Assembly (NCBI RefSeq): GCF_963675165.1 | Contig: NC_087378.1 | Coordinates: forward strand, 5,637,205 to 5,701,204 | From: Halichondria panicea | Lineage: Eukaryota; Porifera; Demospongiae; Suberitida; Halichondriidae | Reading direction: 5' to 3' | DNA: 64,000 nt | Part shown: one piece after another, positions 42,120 to 52,990 of the stretch | Position numbering within the stretch: the first letter of the stretch is position 1 | How the letters are laid out: every line of letters begins with the position of its first letter | Translations under genes and position numbers: made by a program | The notes under the pieces: generated by a model | Seen by the model: the letters and a program-made list of their open reading frames with translations, nothing else | The model's database searches: none | What the model was told of the DNA's origin: nothing

Positions 42120-42780
42120 AACACTATTAATTAATAATAAAACTTACCCCCACCACGGCCCCTGCCTCTACCTCTCTGTGGAGTAGGAGCAGGAGGCACG
42201 TAGTCTTCTAAAGAACTAGATTCGTATGAATCTGTCAAGAATTCAGTGTCAGTTAAAGTGAGATGGAGAGAGGAAGTACTTTAATACCTTGCACTGCAGG
42301 ATCACTGGGAGGAGAGCTAGATGGGAGGAGAGCTAGAGACAGGCCTTGACTGGAACAGTGGTCCGTGCTGGACGCTGAGGTGTTTGTTCAGGCGGATCAG
42401 GAGTTGCCATTCTGTAGCCATTCTGTATCACAGTTATACAAACTGGTAAGCAAAGCAACCACAAAAAAATCACTTACCATATACATATTAAGCTTTGTTT
42501 GGATGAAAACAGCATTGGGAACTGCTTTATATAGAATTTTCCCCATTCATATACAAACTTCAAAGGTTGTCAACGCATCTTACCTTTTCCCATGTTCACA
42601 TACGCGTACGCACATGTGTATGTGCACATGTATACAGGTGGTCTACATAAATATTAAATGACTACTCACCTTCGAATTACTCTATCAAGATGGCTATACT
42701 ACAAATATTCCTATATTCCTATAGTACAGACGATGGGTCAAACTCCATGGACGTTACTCTTTCACTAGCTTGCGTCACAC
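42120..42780 (-). pseudogene. Second copy of the P/THAP-type transposase 5' exons
   Basis: Read on the minus strand this parallels 14460-14800: GTACGCGTATGTGAACATGG, then CTTTGCTTACCAGTTTG, CTGTGATACAGAATGGC. An ATG near 42413 starts a short frame with PPEQTPQRPARTTVP, broken by a small duplication (GCTCTCCTCCCA). A later exon gives SYESSSLEDYVPPAPT and RGRGRGRGGG and ends at a strong donor, GTAAGTTTT, near 42148. The catalytic part is absent here. Two copies with the same exon order show that the 14.6-kb reading is a real gene start. Confidence 0.6.
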
Positions 42781-42838
42781 TTTGTCACTTATAACACTAT
42801 TAAATTTAAATACTACTGTAATAAAAAAGAAAGGGAAT

Positions 42839-43801
42839 CCGACTAGAAAAACATTTGCAATGTGAAAAATTGCTAGGATTGGCCCAAGGGAAACCTTTAA
42901 AAAGCGTGGAAACAAGAAAAAGTGCATAACTCCAATCCGTTACAACGTCATGAACATGTACAGCTAGTGCTGATAACTTGTATCATAATAAAAATAGCAT
43001 CACAATGGTGCAGTGACAGATTAACAATCTTTCAATTATAAGATCATTAATTTCTGGTTGTGGCAAATTGAACAGTCTTTGGCTATCACATATAGTTTGT
43101 TAATTGTATAGGGTAAATGATTGTCTATACACTGACAGTATACACATGCACTGTCACAGTGTGTCCCTTTTAGCTCTTTGTTGAAAAGTATAGCCCAGTA
43201 GCTAGTAGCTATTGTCTGTTATCAAATCATTATCATGCGTCTGGACTGTCTTTGCTCTTTCTATTGGGACTGTCTTTCTTCTAGATCTTTGGCTCTTTAT
43301 ACTTGGCACTGTCTTAGTATAGCCCAGTAGCTAGTAGCCCTGAGGCTATTGTTCTGTCATGAAATCACTTCATGCATCAATCAGTACTGCATCAATGAAT
43401 GGTCTGGACTGTCTTTTGCTCTTTCTATTTGGGGCTGTATTTCCTCTAGATCTTTGGTTCTTTACTTTGCACTGTCTTTGCTCAAAACTGTAAAGGGCAT
43501 ATCACAAAACTAAAACACATACCTTGTATCACATAGTATATAATGTAATACTATGTAAACATTCCAATCATTCAACTTATCCAATCATTCAACTTACCCT
43601 ATATACATACTAGCAAATAATACAACATAAAGTAAACAAAATAACATAATAGACCTAATACATTTCGGGAATTAGTGCATGTGAAACGAATTGGAGTTAT
43701 GCACTTCTTGTTTCCACGCTTTTAAAAGGTTTCCCTTGGGCCAATCCTAGCAATTTTCCAATCCTAGCAATTTTTCACATTGCAAATGTTTTTCTAGTCG
43801 G
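42839..43801. mobile_element. Long-TIR element upstream of the transposase exons (copy B)
   Basis: The left arm, CGACTAGAAAAACATTTGC through GTGAAAAATTGCTAGGATTGG, AAGGGAAACC, GCGTGGAAACAAGAA and GTGCATAACTCCAATC, is mirrored at the right end (43685-43801). The right arm carries an extra duplication of CCAATCCTAGCAATTTT. The interior repeats TAGTATAGCCCAGTAGCTAGTAG and GGTCTGGACTGTCTTT blocks about twice. It is shared with 14036-14470 and 33487-33981. Because it adjoins the transposase exons in both copies, it may be the 5' part of the autonomous element rather than an independent insertion. Confidence 0.7.
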
Positions 43802-43854
43802 TGATACAAAGAGAGAAAAGGCTCCAGTTCCTTGATGTGGCCTTTCCCTGCAGA

Positions 43855-43975
43855 GCTGCAGAGATAAAACAGTTTGAACATGAGTCAAAATAATTGAAAT
43901 ATTGCTAAACATGGGCAAACCCACTGCCAATCCTATGTAAAACCTACTAGTTTTACTAATTCTTTTTTACAGAGA
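43855..43975 (-). repeat. Inverted copy of the 34555-34680 segment
   Basis: AAACAGTTTGAACAT, GGCAAACCCACTGCCAATCC and AAAACCTACT reappear inverted in the centre of the foldback at 34.3-34.9 kb. A shorter trace lies at about 42010. Confidence 0.55.
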
Positions 43976-45319
43976 AACACCAGAGGAGGCTGGAACCACT
44001 GACCTTAGATCTGAGTCAAATTTTATTTTTGCTCAGAAGCAGACGAACGGCCAAGGCAGTATTAAAAACAGGCTTGTGGTTTTGAGCTTGTGAACTTGCA
44101 ATGACTTCGCACCTACTATTTATGCACGCTGTTTACATTCTATAGTATGTATGCTTTCAAGCTACACAGTCATCTATCAACACGATGTTGACTAACATTT
44201 TGTGGTTTTGACACACTAAGCGTTATAAAATCGGTGCTGTTGACTTGAAATTTGGAATATAACTAGCTAACCATCCAACTGACCAACCATACAAACAACT
44301 GAAGTGATTGTGGCCATGTAATGTTCATGATACATTTCCACAACAATTGAATCTGTAAATCCAGAAGCAGCTGTGTTAGAGTCACAGTGGCCCGGTAGGT
44401 GATTTTCTGTCATTCAAAGCCGCCTGTAGTAATGCAAACTGTGCTTTCTAGTTACAGGACAGTGCCAGAGAAATTTAGATATGCTTGGCTTCAAACTCCA
44501 ACTAATCAAAGGGTGTCACATGCATAGTTATTATAATTGTAGTTATTATAATTGTAAGCCGTTCTTGTGAATGATACTGGTTATTTCGTTAATTCAGCCA
44601 CCCTTGGGACAGTGCAGCTTGAAATAGCGAGGGTAAATAGCGAGGGTATACTCAGGCTAAAAGAACGACCTCACTAATCGTTCTGTTTCAAATGAATGAT
44701 CCAACCACACCCAAAACATCATTTCCGGCTGTAATAAAAAGCCTAGTTCGGAATAGTGAGTGGCCACATTTCATCAAGCCGTATAGGAGGTGGACGTACT
44801 TTAGAGAGCCGGAATAGCTAGAGTCTACTGTAATAAATACACCACCACCACCACCGAATAACGGCCAGGCACCCAGGTCCCAAATGAACAGTTTGTGTAC
44901 AATGTTACCTTGATTATGTACGCTACTGTAACATAAGCTTTGACACAATAATATTTATCACAACCACAATCCAGCAAGACGGCAACCCGGCAACCCGTCA
45001 TTAGAACGGATTGGTATAGACTCAGAATAGAACGTTGGTATATACTGTCATCTTCTGAATGAATAAACGGGTTATCCGTTGGCATCTCTGAATGAATGAA
45101 CGGTATCCGCTGGTATAGTGTCTAGTGGACTCCGTGGCGCTAGTTGCACTATTATCAAGACGTACTTGCGAGTCCAGCCAGATCTATAAGAGATTTCGAC
45201 AAACTGTAAAACTGTAATATGTAAGCAACTGTAATATGTAAGCAATATGTAAGCACTAGACATGAAGTATTTTTTGTTAGTTAGTACTGGATCGTATTGA
45301 AGTAACTGGGGGTGTATTG
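43976..45319. other. No gene recognised
   Basis: AT-rich spacer with a short CAC microsatellite (about 44848-44862) and several perfect microduplications: TAGTTATTATAATTG at 44525-44554 and AAATAGCGAGGGT at 44622-44647. Frames up to 86 codons look random. Confidence 0.35.
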
Positions 45320-45586
45320 TCATGTACCACGTGGCTCACGGCTCAAGAAAGGCTGCAAAATGTGAGCCGGTCCTCCTCACTCCAGTCGATCGTCTATGGT
45401 CAGTGGAGTCAGTGGAGGTTGCTAACTGACCCCATAGCTAAGTTCGCTTATCGCTTACAGCCTCTAAGTTGGGCTTGAGTTGGGTTCGACTGGGCTGCAC
45501 TTGGATGCTAGCCTTCACTTGAGGTTCTCAACGCCTGACCCAGGGCCTTCCTCGGTTGTCTCAGACAGTTGGAACTTGATAGAACG

Positions 45587-45785
45587 TGTTGGAACTTGAT
45601 AGAACATGATAGAACAAGACAGTGTATAGAACAAGACAGTGTAGGTGTTATGATGTACACTTGTCAAGAATAGAAAGTTATTTTTAGCTTTTCTGTTTTT
45701 TACTATAAAGTCTCACTATTTATTCTTTTTGTATTCTGCTCTGCAAATTGTGTTAATAGATCTTACTCTGCTATCTCTAGCATCT
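45587..45785 (+). repeat. 5' LTR of copia element 1
   Basis: Begins TGTTGGAACTTGATAGAAC and aligns with the 3' LTR to AGCATCT at about 45785. Over the ~140-bp common core, I see three base differences, all substitutions. A partial duplication, TTGGAACTTGATAGAAC, precedes it, and AGAACAAGACAGTGTAT is duplicated inside. The alignment then breaks, so its 3' edge is uncertain. Confidence 0.75.
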
Positions 45786-45915
45786 CCCAGTGTCATAGTT
45801 GCCTAGTTATTTAGTGGAGTGAGTGCAGCTGTTGGTAGTTGAGTTGATTGGACTGTTGTAACGAGCGGTCTAATAGTTTGGGAGTTTGCTAGTTGAGTAC
45901 GAGTCGGTAGAAGAA

Positions 45916-46615
45916 ATGGCCGAGTTTAGGGGTACGACAGCGTTTGTCCCATTGTCAGGAACTAACTACGCAACATGGAAGACTCAGTGACTCTAATGAA
46001 AGGAGTCTGGAGAATTGTAGAAGGCACGGAGATTGTACCAGGAGAAGGGGACGCTGGTTTTGCCAAGTATGTTGGACGACGTGAGACGACGTGATCGGGC
46101 TTTAGCGATTGTTGTGTTGTCGATAGATACGAGTTTGCTCTATTTGATTGGCGAGCCAAGTGACCCAGCTACAGTCTGGAAGAAGCTAAGTGACCAGGCT
46201 AAGTGACCAGTTCATGAAAAAGTCCTGGCTTGAGCTCCGTTGGAAATTACACTCCTTGAGGCTAAAGGAAGGACACGCGGTACAGGAACATAATCGAGAA
46301 ATGACGGAATTGTTCAATGCTTTGTCGGAAATGGATGTTCCATTAACAGAAGATGATCGTGTTGTGTATCTGTTAGCGAGTTTACCGGAATCGTTTAGTG
46401 GTTTGGTTACAGCTCTGGAGGATGTTCCAAAGATGGAAATTGTAACTGAGAAGTTGTTGCACTACGAAGTAAAGCTGAAAGTGCGAGGTGGAAGCAGTGC
46501 TGAGGATGAGAAAGCGATGCCAGCCAAATGGAAGAAGTCCAGGAGAAAGGTCCATGTCATTACTGTGGAAAAATGGGACACTTTAAACGAGACTGTTGGC
46601 AGTTGAAGGCTAAGG
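45916..46615 (+). pseudogene. Ty1/copia gag with zinc knuckle (element 1)
   Basis: ATG at 45916 gives MAEFRGTTAFVPLSGTNYAT, the standard copia gag opening, with following breaks. The frame at 46190-46606 has LRLKEGHAVQEHNREMTELF and YLLASLPESFSGLVTALED, the UBN2/gag-polypeptide fold that packs element RNA. The zinc knuckle CHYCGKMGHFKRDC (46555-46596) follows in another frame. A perfect 13-bp tandem duplication, 46185-46197 and 46198-46210, falls in the middle of gag and shifts the frame, so it is a recent lesion. Confidence 0.8.
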
Positions 46616-46619
46616 ATGA

Positions 46620-47279
46620 CAAGCATGAAACTAACAAAGTCACAGAAATAGTTGAAGACAGTGTTGGTCATGCATTTGCTGCAAGAACATCAGCTGACTA
46701 GATTATTGATTCTGGGGCAACCAGCCATATGTGTACCTCAAGACACTTGTTCACGGACTATCGATGCTTGAACGAAAAGGTCAGCCTTGGAGACGGTAGA
46801 AGTTTGAAGGCAGTTGGTCGTGGAACAGTTTCTTTGATTTTGAAGTGAAGTTGTCGGTTGAAACGATGTCCAGTGAAGAATGCATTGCATGTTCCAGATC
46901 TCAGCTACAATTTGATTAGTGTGTCAAAGGCATCTAAAAGTGGAAACATGACGAAGTTTGATGAATCTGGTTGTCAGATCATGAACTCTAAGAACGCGGT
47001 GATAGCCACAGCTACAAGATGTGGTAGTCTGTATTTCCTGGATTGTCAGTTTAACGAGCAGGCAAATGCTGCTGAAAAGAAGGAAGGACTGAAAGAATGT
47101 CGTGATGTTGATACTCTGGAAGAAATTAGTGCTGAAGAGACCATACCTGATCAAGTGGTCACTGAGACAGAACCTCGAAGGTCTCATGCAGAAGGAGTAT
47201 CTGTTGAACTTGATAAATCCAAGTCATATGATATGAAGACGTTGCTACAAGTTTCCACAAAACCAAATGGGAACGAGCT
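46620..47279 (+). pseudogene. Ty1/copia protease; integrase missing (element 1)
   Basis: DSGATSHM at 46708-46731 is the aspartic protease active site; a TAG stop precedes it. LHVPDLSYNLISVSKASK closes the protease. The frame continues with SLYFLDCQFNEQ and an acidic linker that normally lies after the integrase; the integrase zinc-binding and DDE core are absent, so a large internal deletion joined the protease to the pre-RT linker. Such an element could not insert itself without help. Confidence 0.75.
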
Positions 47280-48714
47280 ATGGAGGCTGAAATGAAGTCT
47301 CTCCAAAATAATGACGTTTGGGAACTTGTTGAACTACCTGAACACAGGAAACCTGTTGGTAGCAAGTGGGTTTATAAGGTGAAGGTTGACGGTGATGGTC
47401 GAGTTGAACGCTTTAAAGCTAGGTTGGTTGCTCAAGGTTATACGCAGACTAAAGGAGCCAATTACGATGAAACTTTCTCTCCAGTAGTTCGAATAGAATC
47501 ATTGAGAACTGTTGTTAGTCTGGCAGTACGAAACGGTTTGAAGCTGCACCAATTAGATGTTACCACAGCGTTCCTCAATGGAAAATTACAAGAGGAAATC
47601 TATACATGCGACAGCCTGAAGGTTTTATAGCTGAAGGTGAAGAACATCTGGTCTGTAAGCTAAAGCGGAGCCTGTATGGACTAAAACAATCTCCAAGGTG
47701 CTGGAATGCTACCTTAGATGAATATCTGAAAGAGTTGGGATTTCTACAGTGATCCGTGCATTTACATAGCGGCTGTTGATGAGGTGGCTGTTATTGGTGT
47801 TTATGTTGATGATATATACTTGCAAAAGTGACACACAGATCAAACAAGCTCTTTGCAAGAAGTTTGATGTAAAGGATCTTGGTGAATTACATCATTTCCT
47901 TGGTATGAAAATTGCTCAGGATGAAGACGTTTGGATTGGTCAACCTGCGTACATTGACAAGGTAATTGAGAAGTATGGCATGCAGGATGCAAAGTGTGTT
48001 AGCACTCCGGTTGATGCTAGTTCTAAACTTGTTAAGTCTGTTGAGAGTGATGTTTGTTTTGATCCAAGTGTTGTTTTGATCCAAGTGTTTACAAATCGGC
48101 AGTTGGAAGTTTGTTGTACTTGTCTACGGGTACAAGACCTGATATTGCTTTTGCGGTAAGCAATGTGGCGAAATTCTCTTCAAATCCCACGAAACAGCAC
48201 TGGACAGCTGTTAAAAGAATTCTGAGGTATCTGAAGGGTACACGCAATTTTGGCTTGTTGTATACGAATGGTAATGTGGACGAATTCATTGGTTACTCCG
48301 ATTCAGATTGGGCTGGTGACTTAGACGACCGAAAGTCTACGTCCGGATATGTGTGTGGTGCCCCTATTAGTCCCTATTAGTTGGAGGAGCAAGAAGCAGA
48401 CATCAGTAGCACTGTCTACAGCTGAAGCTGAATACATTGCTCTCTCAAGTGCTACTCAAGAAGCAATGTGGCTAAGACAACTTATCTCAGAACTGAGAAG
48501 TGAACCGACTGAAGCTACAGTTATCTATGAGGATAATCAGTCAGCCATTTCAATGTCAAAGAATGCTCAATTTCATGGAAGAGCAAAGCACATAGATATA
48601 CGACATCATTTCATTCGTGAGCAAGTCAGTGCTGGAACTATTGAACTTAAGTATTGTCCGAGTAGTCAGATGGTGGCTGATATGGACTGTCATGTGGTAC
48701 TTTCGAATTGTTGA
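47280..48714 (+). pseudogene. Ty1/copia reverse transcriptase and RNase H (element 1)
   Basis: RT blocks: VGSKWVYKVKVDGDGRVERF, KARLVAQGYTQ, KLHQLDVTTAFLNGKL, SLYGLKQSPRCWNA, and the catalytic YVDD at 47802-47813. DVKDLGELHHFLGMKI and [15 protein letters not shown] follow. RNase H blocks are [52 protein letters not shown] and AKHIDIRHHFIREQV. Perfect duplications at 48056-48089 (17 bp) and 48362-48381 (10 bp) break the frame in otherwise well-kept sequence. Confidence 0.85.
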
Positions 48715-48771
48715 GGAAGATGGCTGGAATTGTTTCTCTACCTGTCTCATTCTTGAGCAAGTGAGAAGGAG

Positions 48772-48975
48772 TGTTGGAACTTGATAGAACATGTTAGAGT
48801 GTTTAGAATGCATTACATAGGTGTTATGATGTACACTTGTCAAGAATAGAAAGTTATTTTTAGCTTTTCTGTTTTGTACTATAAAGTCTCACTATTTATT
48901 CTTTTTGTATTTTGCTCTGCAAATTGTGTTAATAGATCTTACTCTGCTATCTATAGCATCTAATACTCTGCAACA
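48772..48975 (+). repeat. 3' LTR of copia element 1
   Basis: Follows the purine tract GTGAGAAGGAG. It begins TGTTGGAACTTGATAGAAC and ends ACTCTGCAACA (204 bp). It contains a TATAAAGTCTC promoter-like block shared with the 5' LTR. Confidence 0.75.
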
Positions 48976-49001
48976 GGTTTGTCTCGGCAGGACCTCCACT
49001 G

Positions 49002-49045
49002 TTATCGTATGTCATGTGAACCATGTCTCACATGACATACGATAA
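49002..49045. repeat. Perfect 18-bp stem hairpin
   Basis: TTATCGTATGTCATGTGA and TCACATGACATACGATAA flank an 8-base loop. It lies just after the 3' LTR of copia 1. Could be a tiny MITE or a cruciform-forming site. Confidence 0.65.
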
Positions 49046-49413
49046 GAGTCAGAGTTCAAGAGTTTATCAGTTCAGTATCTCTGCTACGCTGACACATGCG
49101 TTCCAGTGGCGCCCCGGTCCGGTCACAAAATTCAGTCTAAGCATGCGCAATAGCCAACATGCAATAGCCTCACGAAGATAGTCGCTTTAGCCCCACCAAC
49201 GTCCCTTTAATATCCTGCTAAACATTGACTCATTTATGTAGCCGGAACTATGTGTGTCTGCACACAGCCTCACATAAACAACAAGATGCGCACGAGTGAA
49301 ACGAAAATATGTAGCTAACAAAACCACGAAACACAGAAGAGCACAAAACGTATAGAGCTCTTGTTTGATAGAAGACGAGTGACGTGACAAGTAGTATCAA
49401 GCCAAGGAATCGA
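49046..49413. other. Spacer before copia element 2
   Basis: No gene. TGGCGCCCCGGTCC near 49104 looks a little like a tRNA primer-binding site but has no LTR beside it. Confidence 0.3.
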
Positions 49414-49700
49414 GTATGGCTGAGTCGAGGACGGTTCCACTGTTTGACAGAAAAACATCAAACTCAAACTTCGTCGAAAGTTGTTCTCCACAAATGACTT
49501 TGATGCAATTGTCTATTTGTTAGCAATGTAGATGTGAGTTAAACGAGAAGAGACAACGAGAAGAGACATACTGTCAAGCTGTAAAAACTTTTAAAAAGAA
49601 AGATAAATGTCATCAATGCGGAAAGTATGTTCAATGCGGAAAGTATGGACATTATAGTATGGACATTATAAGCGAGACTGTTACGATTTGGTCGGAAAAC
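49414..49700 (+). pseudogene. Ty1/copia gag remnant (element 2)
   Basis: MAESRTVPLFDRKTSNSNF opens a gag-like frame. Most of gag is missing. A zinc knuckle starting CHQCGKY is split by two perfect tandem duplications (49613-49647, 17-bp unit with one-base spacer; 49642-49669, 14-bp unit). Confidence 0.6.
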
Positions 49701-50039
49701 AGAGGGAGAACTCTGATAGTGACGGTGAAGCTCTAGTCACAGGCCGGATGTCTGTTCAGGGATGTCTCCACACTCCAAATACTCCAAATACTTCTAACTC
49801 GCTTGGCAGTTGATGTAGCATCCTTGCTCACGCCACCTTTGCAATACTAAACAAATCGATAGAGACATACAATGTGTTCATCAGTTTGTGACGCTTGGTT
49901 TTCTTGTTGTCAGGTAGCACCATTTTCAGTTCAACTGTGCCTTTACCCACAACGTCAAGACACCTTCCATCGTGACTTTTTCAGGCGTACTAAGTTCTCG
50001 ATATTCCACAAACAGTTCTTTGTTGTTGCTCATGTGGTA

Positions 50040-50560
50040 GCATCCGAGGATCTAGCAATGAAACACAACACGATTGGAGGTGCAGAATATCTTTTGACCT
50101 TTATCGATGATAAGACGAGATTCATATAGGTTTATTTTTTAAAAACCAAGGACGAGGTTTATGGAAAACAATGGTGGAGAAAGGCACTGGTCACAAACTC
50201 AAAGCAATAAGATCTGACAATAAGATCTGACAAGTACACCTCTAACCAATTTCAAGAATACCTGCAATCTATAAAGCATGAACGAACGAACAACCCTGCA
50301 ACAACAAAACGGTAACGCTTAAACCAAACACTTATCGAACTATGTTAGCCACGAGCAAACTGCCTGGCATTGTCAACAGCAGCCAATCTCAGGAACATGA
50401 GCCCGCAGTTTAGGGTATGACCCCGTACGAAGCTCTTACTGGATTGAAACCAAATGTCAGTCACCTCCTCAAAACATTTGGATGTGTTGTCTACGCACAT
50501 GTGCCGAAAGATGAGCGGAAGAAACTCTGGCAAGAAATGTATTCTGATGGGATACGGAAC
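50040..50560 (+). pseudogene. Ty1/copia integrase remnant (element 2)
   Basis: NTIGGAEYLLTFIDDKTRFI is the first-Asp part of the integrase core. After heavy decay, MTPYEALTGLKPNVSHLLKT and FGCVVYAHVPKDERKK represent the conserved segment following the core. The middle and the other catalytic residues are lost. Confidence 0.7.
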
Positions 50561-50562
50561 GA

Positions 50563-52000
50563 ATGTCAAAGGATACAGATTGTATGACGATGCAATATGA
50601 CTGTAAATTCAATGAGACAGATCTTGATAAAGAGTTCACCCTAATTCGATATGTTGTGATAGACTTACCTGAAACTAGTGAAGAAGAAGAAGACTCTAGA
50701 GAAGAAACAGTCACAGAACAAAGATCAGGAAGAACGAGGCAAAGACCGGACTATTATGGAGAGCGGGCGACATGCTATTGAGCAAGTAGACAGTCAAGCA
50801 AGTTCTCACCAGTAAACAAAAGTTGAAGTGGGAGAGCAATGGTAATGGACAATGATGTCTGGGAACTAGTACCACTTCCAGAACACAGAAAACTAGCAAA
50901 TGAGTTTTTAAAATCAAGACTGATGCAGACGGAAAGGTCGAGCGGTATAAAGCCCGTTTAGTCGCCAAGGATTTACCCAACAGCAAGGAGCAGACTATGA
51001 AGAGACCTTTTGTCCTGTCGTTAGAATGGAGTCACTAAGTGCTCAACATGACATCAGGTCGATATCTTTCCTAAATGGACAGTAGGTTTATATGAAACAG
51101 CCCGAAAGCTTTGAAAAGACTGGTAAAGAATGTCTTGGGTAAAGAACGTCTTGTTTGTAAACTGAGTCCAAGGTTTTGCACAGCTCAACTTGTATCTACA
51201 TTTCTACTGATGAAGAACTAGGAGTGTATGTAGACGACATAATTCTTTGTGGGAAGAGTGTGGATCGAATTTCGAAAGTAATTGAGTCCCTTGGAGAAAA
51301 ATTCGATGTTAAAAATATGGGACCACTACACTCATTCCTTGGCATGTGATTGGTCAAGAAGCCTATATCGATCGTGTACTATCGAGATTTGGAATGCAGG
51401 ACTCAAAGCCACCTATTGATACAAGCTCAAAGGCAACTGATGAAGATGAGTGTGTTGATCAAACGATCTATCAATCAGCAGCCTGCGTCAACAGCTGTTA
51501 ACAAGTATTATTCGAATCCGCATTGGACTGCTGTAAAACGGATATCTCAAGAAGACAGGATTGTTTGTACAGCAGATCTAAAAGTGAAGCGTGCATTGGA
51601 TACTCAGATTCTGATTATGCTGGAGTCGACATCAGGCTACTTGTTTAAGCAGTAATTAGCTGGAGAATCGAAAAACAGCCGACTGTGGCTCTGTCAACAG
51701 CCGAGGCCGAATCGCAACCCAAGGAGCACTCTGGTTGAACCAACTGATAACAGAGCTCAAAAGAAAACCAGAGAAGCCTCCGTGAGGACAACCAAGCAGC
51801 TATGTCAATGGCTAAGAATCCACAATATCATGGCAGAGCTAAACACATTGACATTAAGGTGTATTTTGTTTGAGACAATGTAAACAAACGAACTATTACG
51901 CTCGAGTATTGCCAGACTACCGAAATGATAGCAGATATGCGGATTACCGAGAGACACCCTTGAGAAACTAAGGGGGCAGGAAAATGCGAACAGACTCTAT
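50563..52000 (+). pseudogene. Ty1/copia pre-RT linker, RT and RNase H remnant (element 2)
   Basis: An acidic linker (DLPETSEEEEDSREE) is followed by the first RT block NDVWELVPLPEHRKLA. The catalytic YVDD is at 51227-51238, with DIILCGKSVDRISKVIES and FDVKNMGPLHSFLGM. RNase H traces are ALSTAEAES and EDNQAAMSMAKNPQYHGRAK followed by HIDIK. Many frameshifts and stops make this older than copia element 1. A purine tract CTAAGGGGGCAGGAAA ends it near 51983. Confidence 0.75.
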
Positions 52001-52151
52001 GGTAGAGATTATTATGTTATGTAATCTTATCTGATGTTATGTAATCATGTATTCATGGGTCACCATGTACCATGTGCTTTATCCTTCTTTTGTAAAAGCT
52101 AGATTATTGTGTGTCGTTATTTGATCGATATAATCCAATACTTGTTGCACA
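51984..52151 (+). repeat. Possible 3' LTR of copia element 2
   Basis: Begins TGCGAACAGACTC after the purine tract and might end GTTGCACA. There is no second copy to compare, so the limits are estimates. It contains GATGTTATGTAATCAT, a duplicated word. Confidence 0.35.
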
Positions 52152-52299
52152 ATGCTTCCAGATTAGTTGGCACAAAGAGTACTAGTGGTCTCTGGTAAGC
52201 AAGCATATGTGCAATTGTATGGAGGTGTTGAAAGGTTGTCTCTAAAAACTTTACTACCAAGTGTGAAACTACCAAGTGAACTCAGATTGTCTTTCTGTG

Positions 52300-52990
52300 A
52301 AGGCGAAGGGTAAAATGTCGTTTGAATCAGTAGGAGAGAGTCACCATTCGAGTCGAAAGCTCCAGCTAGTACACAGTGATGTGGACGAATCAATCGGTGG
52401 AAAACGTTATTTTATAGACTGTCCACTTCTTAAAAAACAAATCTGAAGTCTTTGAAAAATTTATGGAGTTCGAGGCAAACGAATGACCATTGGGACTCTC
52501 TATTCGAAACAGATCAGAACCAAGGAAACCTGCCATTTCAAGGTGCATGACATGGACAAGAAAGTACGACAGTATCGGGAACAGACTATTCGATGGATGT
52601 TTTCAATGAACTGAATTTTGCTATGCCCGAGCAAGTAACAGTTGACTTGGACAGACTGACAAACAGATTAGCACTCAGGAACAACAACAGCAGCGGTGTT
52701 CACAAGCAAAGACGCGACCTGTGCGGTTCGGTGTTGATGAATATGTGGATGTAGTAATAGTTGATCATCTGGCAGATGAATGGAAAGTTGCTGCTGACTC
52801 GGGCTACAACTCGTTGCTTGAGATATCGTGACGCAACCGTGCAGTTACTATGTGAAAGATGCTAAGTGTTCTGATAGTGTAAGAAAGGAAGCAGAATTGC
52901 ACTCGCTAGTTACAGACAGTGGGAGCGAAGATCATGCTCGTATGAAACTATTAGAAGCAATTTGCAGGAAGATCTGTTGACAACGACACT
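52300..52990 (+). pseudogene. Third Ty1/copia remnant: integrase start and pre-RT linker
   Basis: KLQLVHSDVDESIGGKRYFI is the integrase core start (Asp in HSDV). Much later blocks, RPVRFGVDEYVDVVIVDHLA and EWKVAADSGYNSLLEI, are the linker and the first residues before RT. The two are only ~250 bp apart, where a complete element would have about 1.5 kb. A final frame, LHSLVTDSGSEDHARMKLLE, is not recognised. Confidence 0.6.

Noticed and set aside
49100-49125. Retroviral primer-binding site TGGCGCCCC
   Set aside because: No LTR is adjacent and the match to a tRNA end is short.
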